Source: Paradesertivirga sp965650335
Lineage (GTDB): Bacteria > Bacteroidota > Bacteroidia > Sphingobacteriales > Sphingobacteriaceae
Direction: 5' to 3'
Length of the DNA: 64,000 nucleotides
NCBI GenBank assembly: GCA_965650335.1
Contig: CBFGOI010000008.1
Span: 1 to 64,000 of the forward strand
A program made the position numbers and the translations under genes. Every line of letters begins with the position of its first letter. Within the stretch, counting starts at the first letter, position 1. The notes below the pieces were generated by a model, which saw only the letters and a program-made list of their open reading frames with translations, did not search any database and had not been told where the DNA came from. Of this stretch, positions 24,605 to 33,110 are shown piece by piece.

Positions 24605-24826
24605 ATGAGTATTAAGGTTAAAGTTGGACAAAGAATAAAAGTCCTTCGCACGCAATTAGCTATTTCCCAAGAAGCCTTAGCGAACAAAGCTAACATAGAT
24701 AGAACCTATGTTACCGATGTAGAGAATGGACGTAGAAACATTTCTATCGAGAATTTGGAGAAACTTATCCTAGCTCTTGAAACAAATGTAGCGGACTTTT
24801 TTGCTGGAGAGGAATTTAAGAAATGA
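24605..24826 (+). CDS. XRE/HipB-type helix-turn-helix regulator
   Basis: 73 aa from the ATG at 24605; the upstream in-frame TTG is less likely. Single HTH_3 domain: VGQRIKVLRTQLAISQEALA, then IDRTYVTDVENGRRNISIENL, where YVTDVENGRR is the recognition-helix region. Its stop codon overlaps the ATG of the nuclease-helicase gene (ATGA at 24823-24826). The small size and coupling fit a controller protein that restrains expression of a toxic or DNA-acting partner, as in restriction and toxin systems. Confidence 0.93.
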   Translation: MSIKVKVGQRIKVLRTQLAISQEALANKANIDRTYVTDVENGRRNISIENLEKLILALETNVADFFAGEEFKK

Positions 24827-26889
24827 GTCAGGCATACTTTCGATCCTCAATTGAAAGGTTTTTAAAAACTGACGAAAACCTAATTATAGCTGAATTAAAT
24901 AGAAGAAGTACAGAATTCGTTTCATTATGGACTATCGGTATAACATCTTGGGAAAGTTCAATACAAACTTTAAAGAACTCATTTGAAAAACTAATAGAAC
25001 TATTACCTGAAGCTCTGAACTGGAATATTCTGCTCGAATACGAAATACCTCGTTTAGGAGGTCGACTGGATGCAGCAATCATAGCCCACGACATATTATT
25101 TGTTATAGAGTTTAAATTTGAACGCAGTAAATATGAGTTGGCAGATATAAGACAGACAGAAGATTATTGTCTTGATTTAGCTGATTTTCATTTAGAGAGC
25201 AGGAATAAAGCAATCGTTCCTATATTGTTGGCTCCTAAGGCCCCAGCTCATGAAGTTGCGTTCGCTACGACGAACGACAACGTCAAACCATGTCAGAAAG
25301 CTAACCAACACAATCTAGCAGACATCATTAAGTTAAATTATCTTAAATACCACTCTCCGTGTTCTGAATCAATAAATAGCGATCAGTGGGAGCAGAGTGA
25401 ATATCAACCTACTCCCACGATTGTCCAAGCAGCAAGAGCTTTGTTTGCAGGGCAAAAGGTTGAAGCTATCACTAGGTCTCATGCAGATGCCATCAATCTT
25501 ACTACGACCACTGAATATCTTATCCACAAGATCAATTTAGCTAAGTCTACCAATAAAAAGATGGTATGCTTTGTCACCGGCGTGCCTGGGGCTGGGAAAA
25601 CTCTCGTTGGATTAAATGTAATTCATGAGAAACAGTTGTTTGGCGGCGATGATTTCAATACTGCCTACTTCTCCGGCAATGGCCCTCTAATTAACGTTCT
25701 TAGAGAGTCCCTTGCAAGAGATAACTATAACAGCAAATTATTTAAACATGAAGCCAAAAAAGGACTAAAAAAACCAACCAAAGGTGACTCTCACCATCAA
25801 GTTCAGGCAAAAATCCAAAACCTTCACACATTCATCAAAGACGGAATTCGAAAAGATACTCCTCCCACTGAACGTATTGTAGTTTTTGATGAAGCACAAA
25901 GATGTTGGAATGCGCAACATTTTTATAATAAAGGGCGACAAAATGCCAATAGGGACACTAAAACACCTATAGTAAAAAAATCAGAAGCTGAATTACTCTT
26001 CGAATTCATGAGTCGCCACGAAGGTTGGGCTGTAATCATCGCTTTAGTTGGAGGTGGTCAGGAAATTAATACAGGAGAGGCCGGTATTTCGGAATGGGGA
26101 AATGCTTTGAAAAAGCATCCAGATTGGCAGGTTCATATCTCACCACAATTGTTATCTGGTGATAGTACAACTGCAGGAAAAACATTATTCGATGATATCC
26201 CTAACAACTTAACCATTCATCAAAATGAAGGATTACACCTAAAGGTAAGTCAGCGTTCTTTTCGAGCATGCAACTTAAATGACTGGGTAAATGCATTAAT
26301 TGATAATAAACCTGCAAAAGCCGAAGCTTTCGCCAAGCTAATAAAACAATCTTTCCCATTAAAAATCACAAGAGATTTAGATGCAGCTAAGGATTGGTTA
26401 AAGGCAAAAATATTAGGGACAAAACGCATAGGATTGGTGGCTAGTTCTGGAGCATTAAGATTGCGGCCTTATGGGATTAACGTCAAGGAATCGATCGATG
26501 AAGCAAATTGGTTTCTCAACGATGAAAAAGATGTTCGATCGTCTTATTATTTAGAAATCGTCGCCACTGAATTTGCTGTGCAGGGGCTGGAATTAGATTG
26601 GACGGGGGTTTGTTGGGATGCTGATTTAAGGCGAGCAAATGGAACCTGGGACTTCCGTGATTTTTCGGGGACAAAATGGAATCAAATAAGCACAGGAGAC
26701 GCTCACCAATTTTTATTGAACACCTACAGAGTTTTATTAACTCGGGCTAGAGAAGGCTTGGTAATTTTTGTTCCTCTTGGTGACCAGGAGGATCCGACGC
26801 GCCTTCCTTCCTTCTATGACCCGATTTATGAGTATTTAAAATCGTGCGGTTTAGAAGACATATCAACTAGTTCAATGTCAACTGGCTAA
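24823..26889 (+). CDS. PD-(D/E)xK nuclease fused to SF1 helicase (DUF2075)
   Basis: 688 aa. N-terminal domain (about 40-140): LEYEIPRLGGRLDAAI followed by ILFVIEFKF gives Asp83, Glu96 and Lys98, the D-(E)xK nuclease signature. Helicase core: Walker A GVPGAGKT at 253-260, Walker B VVFDEAQR at 353-360, motif III ALVGGGQE about 407-414, then TEFAVQGLELD and YRVLLTRAREG (motifs V and VI) near the C terminus. This matches DUF2075 (Schlafen-like SF1) helicases. The combined architecture and coupling to an XRE regulator suggest defence against phage or plasmids, but known family members have not been tested as far as I can tell from sequence. All catalytic residues look intact. Confidence 0.92.
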   Translation: MSQAYFRSSIERFLKTDENLIIAELNRRSTEFVSLWTIGITSWESSIQTLKNSFEKLIELLPEALNWNILLEYEIPRLGGRLDAAIIAHDILFVIEFKFERSKYELADIRQTEDYCLDLADFHLESRNKAIVPILLAPKAPAHEVAFATTNDNVKPCQKANQHNLADIIKLNYLKYHSPCSESINSDQWEQSEYQPTPTIVQAARALFAGQKVEAITRSHADAINLTTTTEYLIHKINLAKSTNKKMVCFVTGVPGAGKTLVGLNVIHEKQLFGGDDFNTAYFSGNGPLINVLRESLARDNYNSKLFKHEAKKGLKKPTKGDSHHQVQAKIQNLHTFIKDGIRKDTPPTERIVVFDEAQRCWNAQHFYNKGRQNANRDTKTPIVKKSEAELLFEFMSRHEGWAVIIALVGGGQEINTGEAGISEWGNALKKHPDWQVHISPQLLSGDSTTAGKTLFDDIPNNLTIHQNEGLHLKVSQRSFRACNLNDWVNALIDNKPAKAEAFAKLIKQSFPLKITRDLDAAKDWLKAKILGTKRIGLVASSGALRLRPYGINVKESIDEANWFLNDEKDVRSSYYLEIVATEFAVQGLELDWTGVCWDADLRRANGTWDFRDFSGTKWNQISTGDAHQFLLNTYRVLLTRAREGLVIFVPLGDQEDPTRLPSFYDPIYEYLKSCGLEDISTSSMSTG

Positions 26890-26923
26890 TATTTCCAGTT
26901 TGCCCTAAGCCACCAAGAGTTTG

Positions 26924-27202
26924 TCAATAATAATATTTGAAGAAATCCGCTGCTTCCTCTGTAAACTCCACCCCTTCAAACTCATGAAACCCATGATCTA
27001 ATTCTTCATCCCATCTATCAAAATGCAAGTCAGGCATTCCCCACTCTTTTGCGTAAAACCATTGTCCATCTATCAATTTTGATTTAATCAATTCTGTTAC
27101 CTGTTCAAGACTTAAGTTATTCGGGTTAGCAAATATTACTTGTCCATAATTTTTATAGTTTCCAGCATCTCGGTAGAGATAGGAGAATTTGATATTTGGC
27201 AT
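26924..27202 (-). CDS. Hypothetical protein, convergent to the nuclease-helicase
   Basis: 92 aa from the ATG at 27202, preceded by GAGG. Acidic, aromatic-rich sequence: MPNIKFSYLYRDAGNYKNYG, WGMPDLHFDRWDEELDHGFHEFEGV. No known domain, but such short proteins are found scattered in Bacteroidota accessory regions. Convergent with the helicase gene, 34 bases between stops. Immunity or modulator role cannot be judged. Confidence 0.75.
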   Translation of the reverse strand: MPNIKFSYLYRDAGNYKNYGQVIFANPNNLSLEQVTELIKSKLIDGQWFYAKEWGMPDLHFDRWDEELDHGFHEFEGVEFTEEAADFFKYYY

Positions 27203-27414
27203 CCTCAAATGTCGATCAACAAAAAGGGAAAGTCAATCGGATATAAGTGAACCTGTGATAAAGCAGGAGAAAACTATCCCACAAAGACCAAAACATCCAA
27301 ATTAAACCCGGCTGCGCGGATACCGGCCATAGCGGCTAAGGCCCTGTGTAGTATGAGCAAAGACGGGGCTGCAGGAACCGATGAAGACGCTTGTTGATTT
27401 TCTAAAACAAGGAT

Positions 27415-28104
27415 TTATAATGCTACTTTATACTCTACCGTAGCATTTTTGCTCACCGTAATCGAATCGAGATTTTGTACATTTCCATTAAGGGGAGAAA
27501 TATACCAGCGGATATTTGTTTGAATACCCGAGGCTGTTTTAAGCGAGATGGTAGTGTCCAGATTGGGTTTAACCGGCAGCCAATAACCGAGGCCTGACTT
27601 ACCACATGAGTACGAAAAATCTATATGTTTAACCGTTGAGGTACTACCGGCTGTAAGATGCAGCTTTATAAAACCGGGCCAGTGCATGGCAAAGTTTCGC
27701 TGTACAGGCTTATTAAAACTGGTACTATCAAGATCGAGTGTGAACACATGATTGTCGTTTAAGGGACGTATAAAATAGTTGCTGTGGGTGGCCGAGAGGG
27801 AAAAATATCCTTTACCCTCTTTAAACTTTGTACCATCGAATTTTATTGAATAGTCGCCATTTTGATTGGTTTTGGCATCTACAAGAAGGCGTGAATTTCC
27901 GAAGATGGAATAGCCGCCAGAGTGGTAATAGAATTTCAATTTTACATAAGGTCTCCCCTGATTGGTTGCCGAATCGGTTACCCGGCCTTTTAATTCGTAA
28001 CAATTACCGGTACAGTTTACCCCGTCGAACAATGGATCTTTACAGGAATCCATGCGCATTAATAAGGTTGAAAGCACCAAGGAAAATATGGTAAACAGCT
28101 TCAT
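27415..28104 (-). CDS. Secreted protein with carboxypeptidase-regulatory-like domain
   Basis: 229 aa. Signal peptide about 1-20; a Cys at 21 (MDSC) could be a weak lipobox. The region NCYELKGRVTDSATNQGRPYVKLKFYYHSGG resembles a CarboxypepD_reg-like beta-sandwich (about 35-105). The rest is beta-rich with no catalytic motif. Probably surface-exposed; function unknown. Confidence 0.75.
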   Translation of the reverse strand: MKLFTIFSLVLSTLLMRMDSCKDPLFDGVNCTGNCYELKGRVTDSATNQGRPYVKLKFYYHSGGYSIFGNSRLLVDAKTNQNGDYSIKFDGTKFKEGKGYFSLSATHSNYFIRPLNDNHVFTLDLDSTSFNKPVQRNFAMHWPGFIKLHLTAGSTSTVKHIDFSYSCGKSGLGYWLPVKPNLDTTISLKTASGIQTNIRWYISPLNGNVQNLDSITVSKNATVEYKVAL

Positions 28105-28189
28105 GGCAAGTGATTAGGTTTTCAAATATATAAATTTGGGTGAAAATTCGGAGCAGGTGACATTGAAAGGGGAAGGCTTGATTATAAAG

Positions 28190-28384
28190 ACATAATTAAA
28201 AAATTTCTAAGCAGGGAACGTTCGAACCGCAGATGAATGGACTATGCAGTGGCAGCTCTGTTCGATCTGATCATGCGGATTCTATAAGTCAAGTCAATTG
28301 CAACACAGGTAGGAAAAACCGTCAATGAATGGCTGAAAATATAAATTCTGACTTGGGAGGAAAGGACCTCGCTTACAGGTGATG
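28190..28384 (+). pseudogene. Decayed small HTH protein gene
   Basis: Reading frame from about 28246 gives AVAALFDLIMRIL, stop, VKSIATQVGKTVNEWLKI, stop, ILTWEERTSLTGDE. IATQVGKTVNEWLK looks like a helix-turn-helix (as in phage terminase small-subunit or transposase N-terminal HTH). Two in-frame stops and no start codon show it is broken. It overlaps the 3' end of mutT, which is on the other strand. Confidence 0.55.
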
Positions 28385-28768
28385 AGCCATGTTATGAATT
28401 TCATAAACAACCGGAAGATCAGCTTCGGCCCAGTCTAAACTCAATAATTCTTCCGGTTTAAGCCAGCGATATTCCTGATGCTCATGTAAGGTAATCTGGC
28501 CTGCAACAATGCGGCACACAAACGGAATTAAGCGAATAGTTTTTGTGGCATATTGATGGATGCAGGGGCTTAGCGCAGATACAATTTGAATACTAAGATC
28601 CAGCTCTTCTTTTATTTCTCTGACCAGCGATTGCCCGGCACTTTCTCCTGCTTCGACCTTTCCTCCGGGGAATTCCCATTTTAAAGGCAAAGGCATAGTG
28701 GCGCTGCGCTGTGTTACCAGGATGCGTTGGTGTTGATCGATGATAATGGCGCAGGACACGTCTGTCAT
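28373..28768 (-). CDS. mutT: 8-oxo-dGTP diphosphatase (MutT-type NUDIX)
   Basis: 131 aa, the normal MutT length. The full Nudix box starts at GGKVEAGES (about 35) and ends REIKEEL (about 50-56), with all Glu ligands. The C-terminal HQEYRWLKPEELLSLDWAEADLPVV is typical of MutT/CTP-pyrophosphohydrolases. It cleaves oxidised dNTPs to prevent mutation. Divergent from the DUF3857 gene, starts 61 bases apart. Confidence 0.9.
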   Translation of the reverse strand: MTDVSCAIIIDQHQRILVTQRSATMPLPLKWEFPGGKVEAGESAGQSLVREIKEELDLSIQIVSALSPCIHQYATKTIRLIPFVCRIVAGQITLHEHQEYRWLKPEELLSLDWAEADLPVVYEIHNMAHHL

Positions 28769-28829
28769 GCCGCTAAATTATTTAATTTTTGATGAAATAT
28801 TTTTATATTTCAAAACCTTAATCCTTATA

Positions 28830-31331
28830 ATGAAAACCTTAGTCTCCCTGGTAAATCTCGTATTACTTCTGATTCCATTTTCCTTATCGGCACAAAGCCC
28901 AAAGGTATCAACCGGACCAAAGCCTGATTGGGTAATAAATCCTGCATTGAATAATTACACCCCACCACTTAGAGAGATTAAGGATGGCTACTTTTTTCGT
29001 CAGGTTGAACAACAGATCAATGTAGATGAGCAAGCGTCTTATATACGTGTAATAAGAGAAATTGTAACGGAAACCGGCGTTCAAAATGCCTCTGAAATCT
29101 CCATTAGCTTCGATCCTGCATTTGAAAAACTACAGTTCCATTCAATAACAGTGTGGCGGAAAGGGCAACCCTTAAACAGGCTTATGTTAAAAAAGTTCAA
29201 GATCATCGCGGATGAAAAAGACCTCTCGCGTTTTATCTATCAAGGAACATTCAGCGCCTATTATATTTTAGATGATATCAGAAAGGGCGACCGGATCGAT
29301 TTTTCATATACCCGCACCGGAAGAAATCCCATTTTTAGCAATAAATATAGCTCGCTCCTTTATCTCCGAGAATATAAACCTGTATCTCATAATTATACTA
29401 GTGTTTTAATATCTGCAAGCCGAAACCTGCATGTAAAAAGCTTTAACAAGCCCCCTAAGATGAATATGAGTGCAGCCGGGAAATTTATACGATATGAATG
29501 GGAGAGTTTTAAACAACCGCCGATTGAATATGAAGATAATACTCCGGGATGGTTTAATATCTGTCCGATGGTACAATTAAGTGAATACAGCAGTTGGGCA
29601 GAAGTAGCAGCTTGGGCAAACAGAATTAATCCCTCAAGTACTCATTTAAACGGAGCTGCCGGAGCTTTTACGAAGACTTTAAAAACGAAATACAAAAACG
29701 ATCAGGAAAGTTCTTTTAGAGCTGCTGTAAAATTTGTGCAGGATGAAGTCCGGTATATGGGTGTTGAAATGGGTGAATATTCCCATAGAGCAAATACTCC
29801 CGAAAAAGTTTTCGACCAACGTTACGGTGATTGCAAAGACAAGTCACTCCTGCTGATTTCTATTCTTCGTGGCTTAAACATCAAAGCTGATATGGCTCTG
29901 CTGAGTACAGTGGAGAGGGACCAGGTACAAAACTATTTACCTTCACCGGGCATATTTGATCATGCCGTAGTATGTGCCACCGTGAATGGAAAACAAGTTT
30001 GGGTGGATGCAACCATGCAAAATCAAGGCGGAAAAGGAAGCTTTATCTACTTTCCGGATTACCGTAAAGCACTCATAGTAAATAGTTACACAAAAGGATT
30101 GACAGATATTCCCAAAAGCAAAAGAGGAAAGGTTGCTTCCTTCGAACGATATAAAATTCTTGATGCTAGCTCTGAAGTTGAGTTAGATGTAAAAACAATC
30201 TACACAAACTACGAGGCTGATTATATGAGAGGAAGCCTGGCTGAGAAAAGTCCGGCAGAAAGCGAAAAGGAATATCTCAAATACTATGCTCAGATTTATC
30301 CTAAAATAAAAGTGACCGACACGATTGTGGTAACGGATGACAAGGCGAAAAACGAACTTATTGTTCTGGAAAAATATTCTATACCAAAATTCTTTAAGCG
30401 CGACTCCCTTTCAGGGGCATACACCGCCGGATTTTATTCTAACAACATATCATATATTCTGCCTGATATTTCTGAAGGGCGAAAACAACCTTTATATGTT
30501 ACTCAAAGTGCGGTGGACCATACTGTTTCTGTTGTGTTACCTAGTGGTTGGAATATTGACACTGAAACGCGTGAATTTAAAAGAGACCAGTATAACTTTA
30601 ATTCTTCTCAATCATCTGTTAATGATACGCTTTCCCTACGATATTCATTTGAATACCTCGACAACTTTGTGCCTGTTGCCAATCTCTCAGAGTTTGCCAG
30701 CGACATTAAAACACTTAAAGATGATTTTCTTGTGTACAACATTGTTTACACCCCTGCATCAGTACCATTTTATCCCAACTATCTTCTGATCTGTTTTAGC
30801 ATTGTATTGGTATTGACTTTTGGAGTGGTGGCATATTACACCTATCATAAACCCTCGTCCACTTCCTTTTACAGCAGGCAACCAATGGAACTGGGTGGCT
30901 GGCTGATAATAATTATTCTGATACTTGTTGCGACGTTTTTTAACGGGTTAAAGGAAATCATAGATGAGAAATACCTTGATTTGAACACCTGGGAATATTT
31001 TTCTGCCAGAAAAACCTCAACCTTCTATAAAATATTTTTAGGAACTAAGCTTGTGACGATGATCTATATTGTTTGCTTTACGGCTTTCTGCTTTTTTCTG
31101 ATGATTAAAAAACGCGACATTTTACCTAAACTGATATCCGTATATTTTGGCACGGCGGCCATTTTAGTCAGCATTATTCACATTTTAACTACCAAATTAT
31201 ATGGCGAGGAATCCTCACCGCTTGACACAGTCGTATATTTTATAGTCTCGTCTTTAGTCGGTATTTATTATTTCAAGTCTTCAGAAAGGGTAAAAGAGAC
31301 CTTTGTTGTGAGATCAAGACCAAGGGAATAA
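28830..31331 (+). CDS. DUF3857-transglutaminase-DUF2569 membrane protein
   Basis: 833 aa from the ATG at 28830; the open frame upstream overlaps mutT. Signal peptide about 1-21. DUF3857 domain about 60-280. Transglutaminase core with Cys335 (YGDCKDKS), His378 (FDHAVV) and Asp393 (WVDAT). A long beta-rich part follows. About residues 650-830 hold five hydrophobic segments starting with a helix at about 648-666 and then MELGGWLIIIILIL, which matches DUF2569. The catalytic triad is complete. These proteins are common in Bacteroidota with unclear substrates; an envelope protein role is inferred. The protein is probably exported and membrane-anchored. Confidence 0.92.
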   Translation: MKTLVSLVNLVLLLIPFSLSAQSPKVSTGPKPDWVINPALNNYTPPLREIKDGYFFRQVEQQINVDEQASYIRVIREIVTETGVQNASEISISFDPAFEKLQFHSITVWRKGQPLNRLMLKKFKIIADEKDLSRFIYQGTFSAYYILDDIRKGDRIDFSYTRTGRNPIFSNKYSSLLYLREYKPVSHNYTSVLISASRNLHVKSFNKPPKMNMSAAGKFIRYEWESFKQPPIEYEDNTPGWFNICPMVQLSEYSSWAEVAAWANRINPSSTHLNGAAGAFTKTLKTKYKNDQESSFRAAVKFVQDEVRYMGVEMGEYSHRANTPEKVFDQRYGDCKDKSLLLISILRGLNIKADMALLSTVERDQVQNYLPSPGIFDHAVVCATVNGKQVWVDATMQNQGGKGSFIYFPDYRKALIVNSYTKGLTDIPKSKRGKVASFERYKILDASSEVELDVKTIYTNYEADYMRGSLAEKSPAESEKEYLKYYAQIYPKIKVTDTIVVTDDKAKNELIVLEKYSIPKFFKRDSLSGAYTAGFYSNNISYILPDISEGRKQPLYVTQSAVDHTVSVVLPSGWNIDTETREFKRDQYNFNSSQSSVNDTLSLRYSFEYLDNFVPVANLSEFASDIKTLKDDFLVYNIVYTPASVPFYPNYLLICFSIVLVLTFGVVAYYTYHKPSSTSFYSRQPMELGGWLIIIILILVATFFNGLKEIIDEKYLDLNTWEYFSARKTSTFYKIFLGTKLVTMIYIVCFTAFCFFLMIKKRDILPKLISVYFGTAAILVSIIHILTTKLYGEESSPLDTVVYFIVSSLVGIYYFKSSERVKETFVVRSRPRE

Positions 31332-31373
31332 GCCCCGCGAGGATGGCGACTCTAGTATTTTCAGGACGGAACT

Positions 31374-31422
31374 TTAAAAAAGCCCTGCATTACATTTGTT
31401 TAAATCGATATGTAGTGCAGGG
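31374..31422 (-). terminator. Rho-independent terminator of the scramblase-like gene
   Basis: CCCTGCATTACAT, 14-base loop, ATGTAGTGCAGGG, a 13-bp stem with one G-U pair. On the minus strand it is followed by CTTTTTT, so it ends the minus-strand gene; on the plus strand the tail is not T-rich. Confidence 0.7.
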
Positions 31423-31460
31423 ATCGGAATAGCTTGGAGGAATTTCTTTTTTTTCAAAAA

Positions 31461-32048
31461 TCACTCCTTCAATACCATATCAATACACATCACAGCGGCC
31501 AGAATCAGCAAACGTGCTTTATCATTGGGAGGTACAACATCATCAATCTCGAGCATATAATTGTCGGCCGTTGTAAATAGCTCACGACCTAAACCAGCCC
31601 ATTTTTTACGCACTTTGGCCAAAACAAGGTCGCCTTTGCTGAAGTTAAACTCCCAGCTGCTCCATTTTCCTTTTAACACGCAAAGGGTTTCGCCCATAGG
31701 GTCCTGCACTTCAAACTTACCGCCAATAGAAAGCATGCGTTGCCGAAAACGACCCACTAGCACTTCGTTATGATCGAACACTTCTACCACGGAACGAAAA
31801 ATGGTAATACCACGCTTTACCCGCACAACAGGCAATCCGTTTACATCATTGATACAAATATTAAAAGGTGTTTGTCTTTTATATTCGGTAAAGCGGAAAA
31901 GTTTGGTAAAAATGCCAAGATCTGGCTCGCGGCATTGCATTATCGTTTGCTGGCTGGCGGGATCAATAATGTCATAATTATTGGCTGCTTTGAAAATACC
32001 TCGGTGTTCTTTAACAAAAAACAGGTTTTGATTTAAAATAGGGTTCAT
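31461..32048 (-). CDS. Phospholipid scramblase/LURP-one-related protein
   Basis: 195 aa. The sequence fits the Tubby-like beta-barrel of the scramblase/LOR family: NLFFVKEHRGIFKAANNYDIIDP, VVRVKRGITIFRSVVEVFDHNEVLVGRF, GGKFEVQDPMGETLCVLKGKW, and a final hydrophobic helix LLILAAVMCIDMVL (about 178-191). No signal peptide. In bacteria the function is unknown; binding to lipids is a family guess. Confidence 0.88.
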   Translation of the reverse strand: MNPILNQNLFFVKEHRGIFKAANNYDIIDPASQQTIMQCREPDLGIFTKLFRFTEYKRQTPFNICINDVNGLPVVRVKRGITIFRSVVEVFDHNEVLVGRFRQRMLSIGGKFEVQDPMGETLCVLKGKWSSWEFNFSKGDLVLAKVRKKWAGLGRELFTTADNYMLEIDDVVPPNDKARLLILAAVMCIDMVLKE

Positions 32049-32205
32049 GATAAAGGTTTATTTCAGAGCAAGGTAATATCAATTTTCGTGTTTTTCGGCT
32101 AAAAAGGTCGCGATTTCTGCTTTCCTCACAAAAAAACTCGAAAGTATTTAGTATGCCCCTACAAATCTCAGAGAAATAATTAATTTAGGACCTTTTAAAT
32201 AAACT

Positions 32206-33060
32206 ATGATTATAATAGCTGACGGAGGATCTACCAAAACAAATTGGTGTCTTCTAAATGATGAGGGACAGAAAATCTATTTCAATACCGAAGGTTACAA
32301 CCCGTACTTTGTTGATGGTGAGTATGTAATTGATTCTCTCAAAAAAAATCTTCCCCAGGATTTACAATACGATAAGATCACTGAAGTCAACTTTTACGGA
32401 GCAGGTGTACATAACGAGGAGAAGGCTAATGAACTAAAAGATGCGTTCCAGGTTATATTCCATAGCAGCAAAATTTTTGTCGGTCATGATCTTTTAGCTG
32501 CGGCACGTGCATTATTAGGCAAATCAAAAGGCTTTGCCGCAATATTAGGAACCGGCACCAATACCTGCATTTACGATGGAGAAGATGTGAGTGTTCAGAT
32601 AGATTCGGGAGCCTATATTTTAGGCGACGAAGGAAGCGGCTGTTATATCGGGAAAAAACTACTTTTAGACTATTTAAGAAACTACATGCCTGAAGCGGTA
32701 AGGGCAAATTTCTGGGAGACCTACAAACTTACTCCAGATGATATCCAGGAGAATGTTTACTCTAAACCCCTGGCTAATCGCTTTTGCGCTCAGTTCAGCA
32801 AATTTGTTTACGACAATACTGCGAACATTGAATATACGCACAATCTGGTAAAAAGCTCTTTTAATGATTTTTTCAAAAACCTGGTAAGTCACTATCCCAA
32901 CTATCAGGACTACGAATTGAATTGCATTGGATCTGTGGCTTATAACTTCCGGAACGTGTTAGAAGAAGTTGCCACCGAATGGGGTATGAAGCTTGGCAAA
33001 CTTATCCGTTCACCTATAGATGATCTGGTGAAGTATCACATCGAAAACCCCTCAGTATAA
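32206..33060 (+). CDS. BadF/BadG-type sugar kinase, probably N-acetylglucosamine kinase
   Basis: 284 aa. ASKHA-fold ATPase: phosphate-1 motif IIIADGGSTKTNWCLL at the start, FYGAGVHNEEKANELKDAF, the phosphate-2 and acceptor region VGHDLLAAARALLGKSKGFAAILGTGTN, and adenosine motif LGDEGSGCYIGKKLL. Most similar to eukaryote-like N-acetylglucosamine kinases of this superfamily. Followed by a long palindromic terminator and separate from pfkA by the divergent NUDIX gene; a paralogue follows pfkA. Confidence 0.88.
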   Translation: MIIIADGGSTKTNWCLLNDEGQKIYFNTEGYNPYFVDGEYVIDSLKKNLPQDLQYDKITEVNFYGAGVHNEEKANELKDAFQVIFHSSKIFVGHDLLAAARALLGKSKGFAAILGTGTNTCIYDGEDVSVQIDSGAYILGDEGSGCYIGKKLLLDYLRNYMPEAVRANFWETYKLTPDDIQENVYSKPLANRFCAQFSKFVYDNTANIEYTHNLVKSSFNDFFKNLVSHYPNYQDYELNCIGSVAYNFRNVLEEVATEWGMKLGKLIRSPIDDLVKYHIENPSV

Positions 33061-33068
33061 TATAGAAT

Positions 33069-33103
33069 AAGACCTATAAGGTTTTGAAAACCTTATAGGT
33101 CTT
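33069..33103. terminator. Bidirectional terminator, 16-bp perfect stem
   Basis: AAGACCTATAAGGTTT, TGA loop, AAACCTTATAGGTCTT: a nearly loop-less palindrome between the convergent kinase (stop 33060) and NUDIX gene (stop 33111). The arms are AT-rich with TTTT/AAAA near the centre. Confidence 0.75.
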
Positions 33104-33110
33104 ACTACCT

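Noticed and set aside
27230..27400. GC-rich stretch between the 92-aa gene and the secreted protein, thought of as a repeat or IS end
   Set aside because: No second copy or inverted terminal repeats seen in the window, so no element could be defined.
20690..28400. CRISPR array or integron in the accessory island
   Set aside because: No regular 25-40 bp repeats with unique spacers, no cas or integrase gene, and no attC core pairs in the 140-bp repeats.
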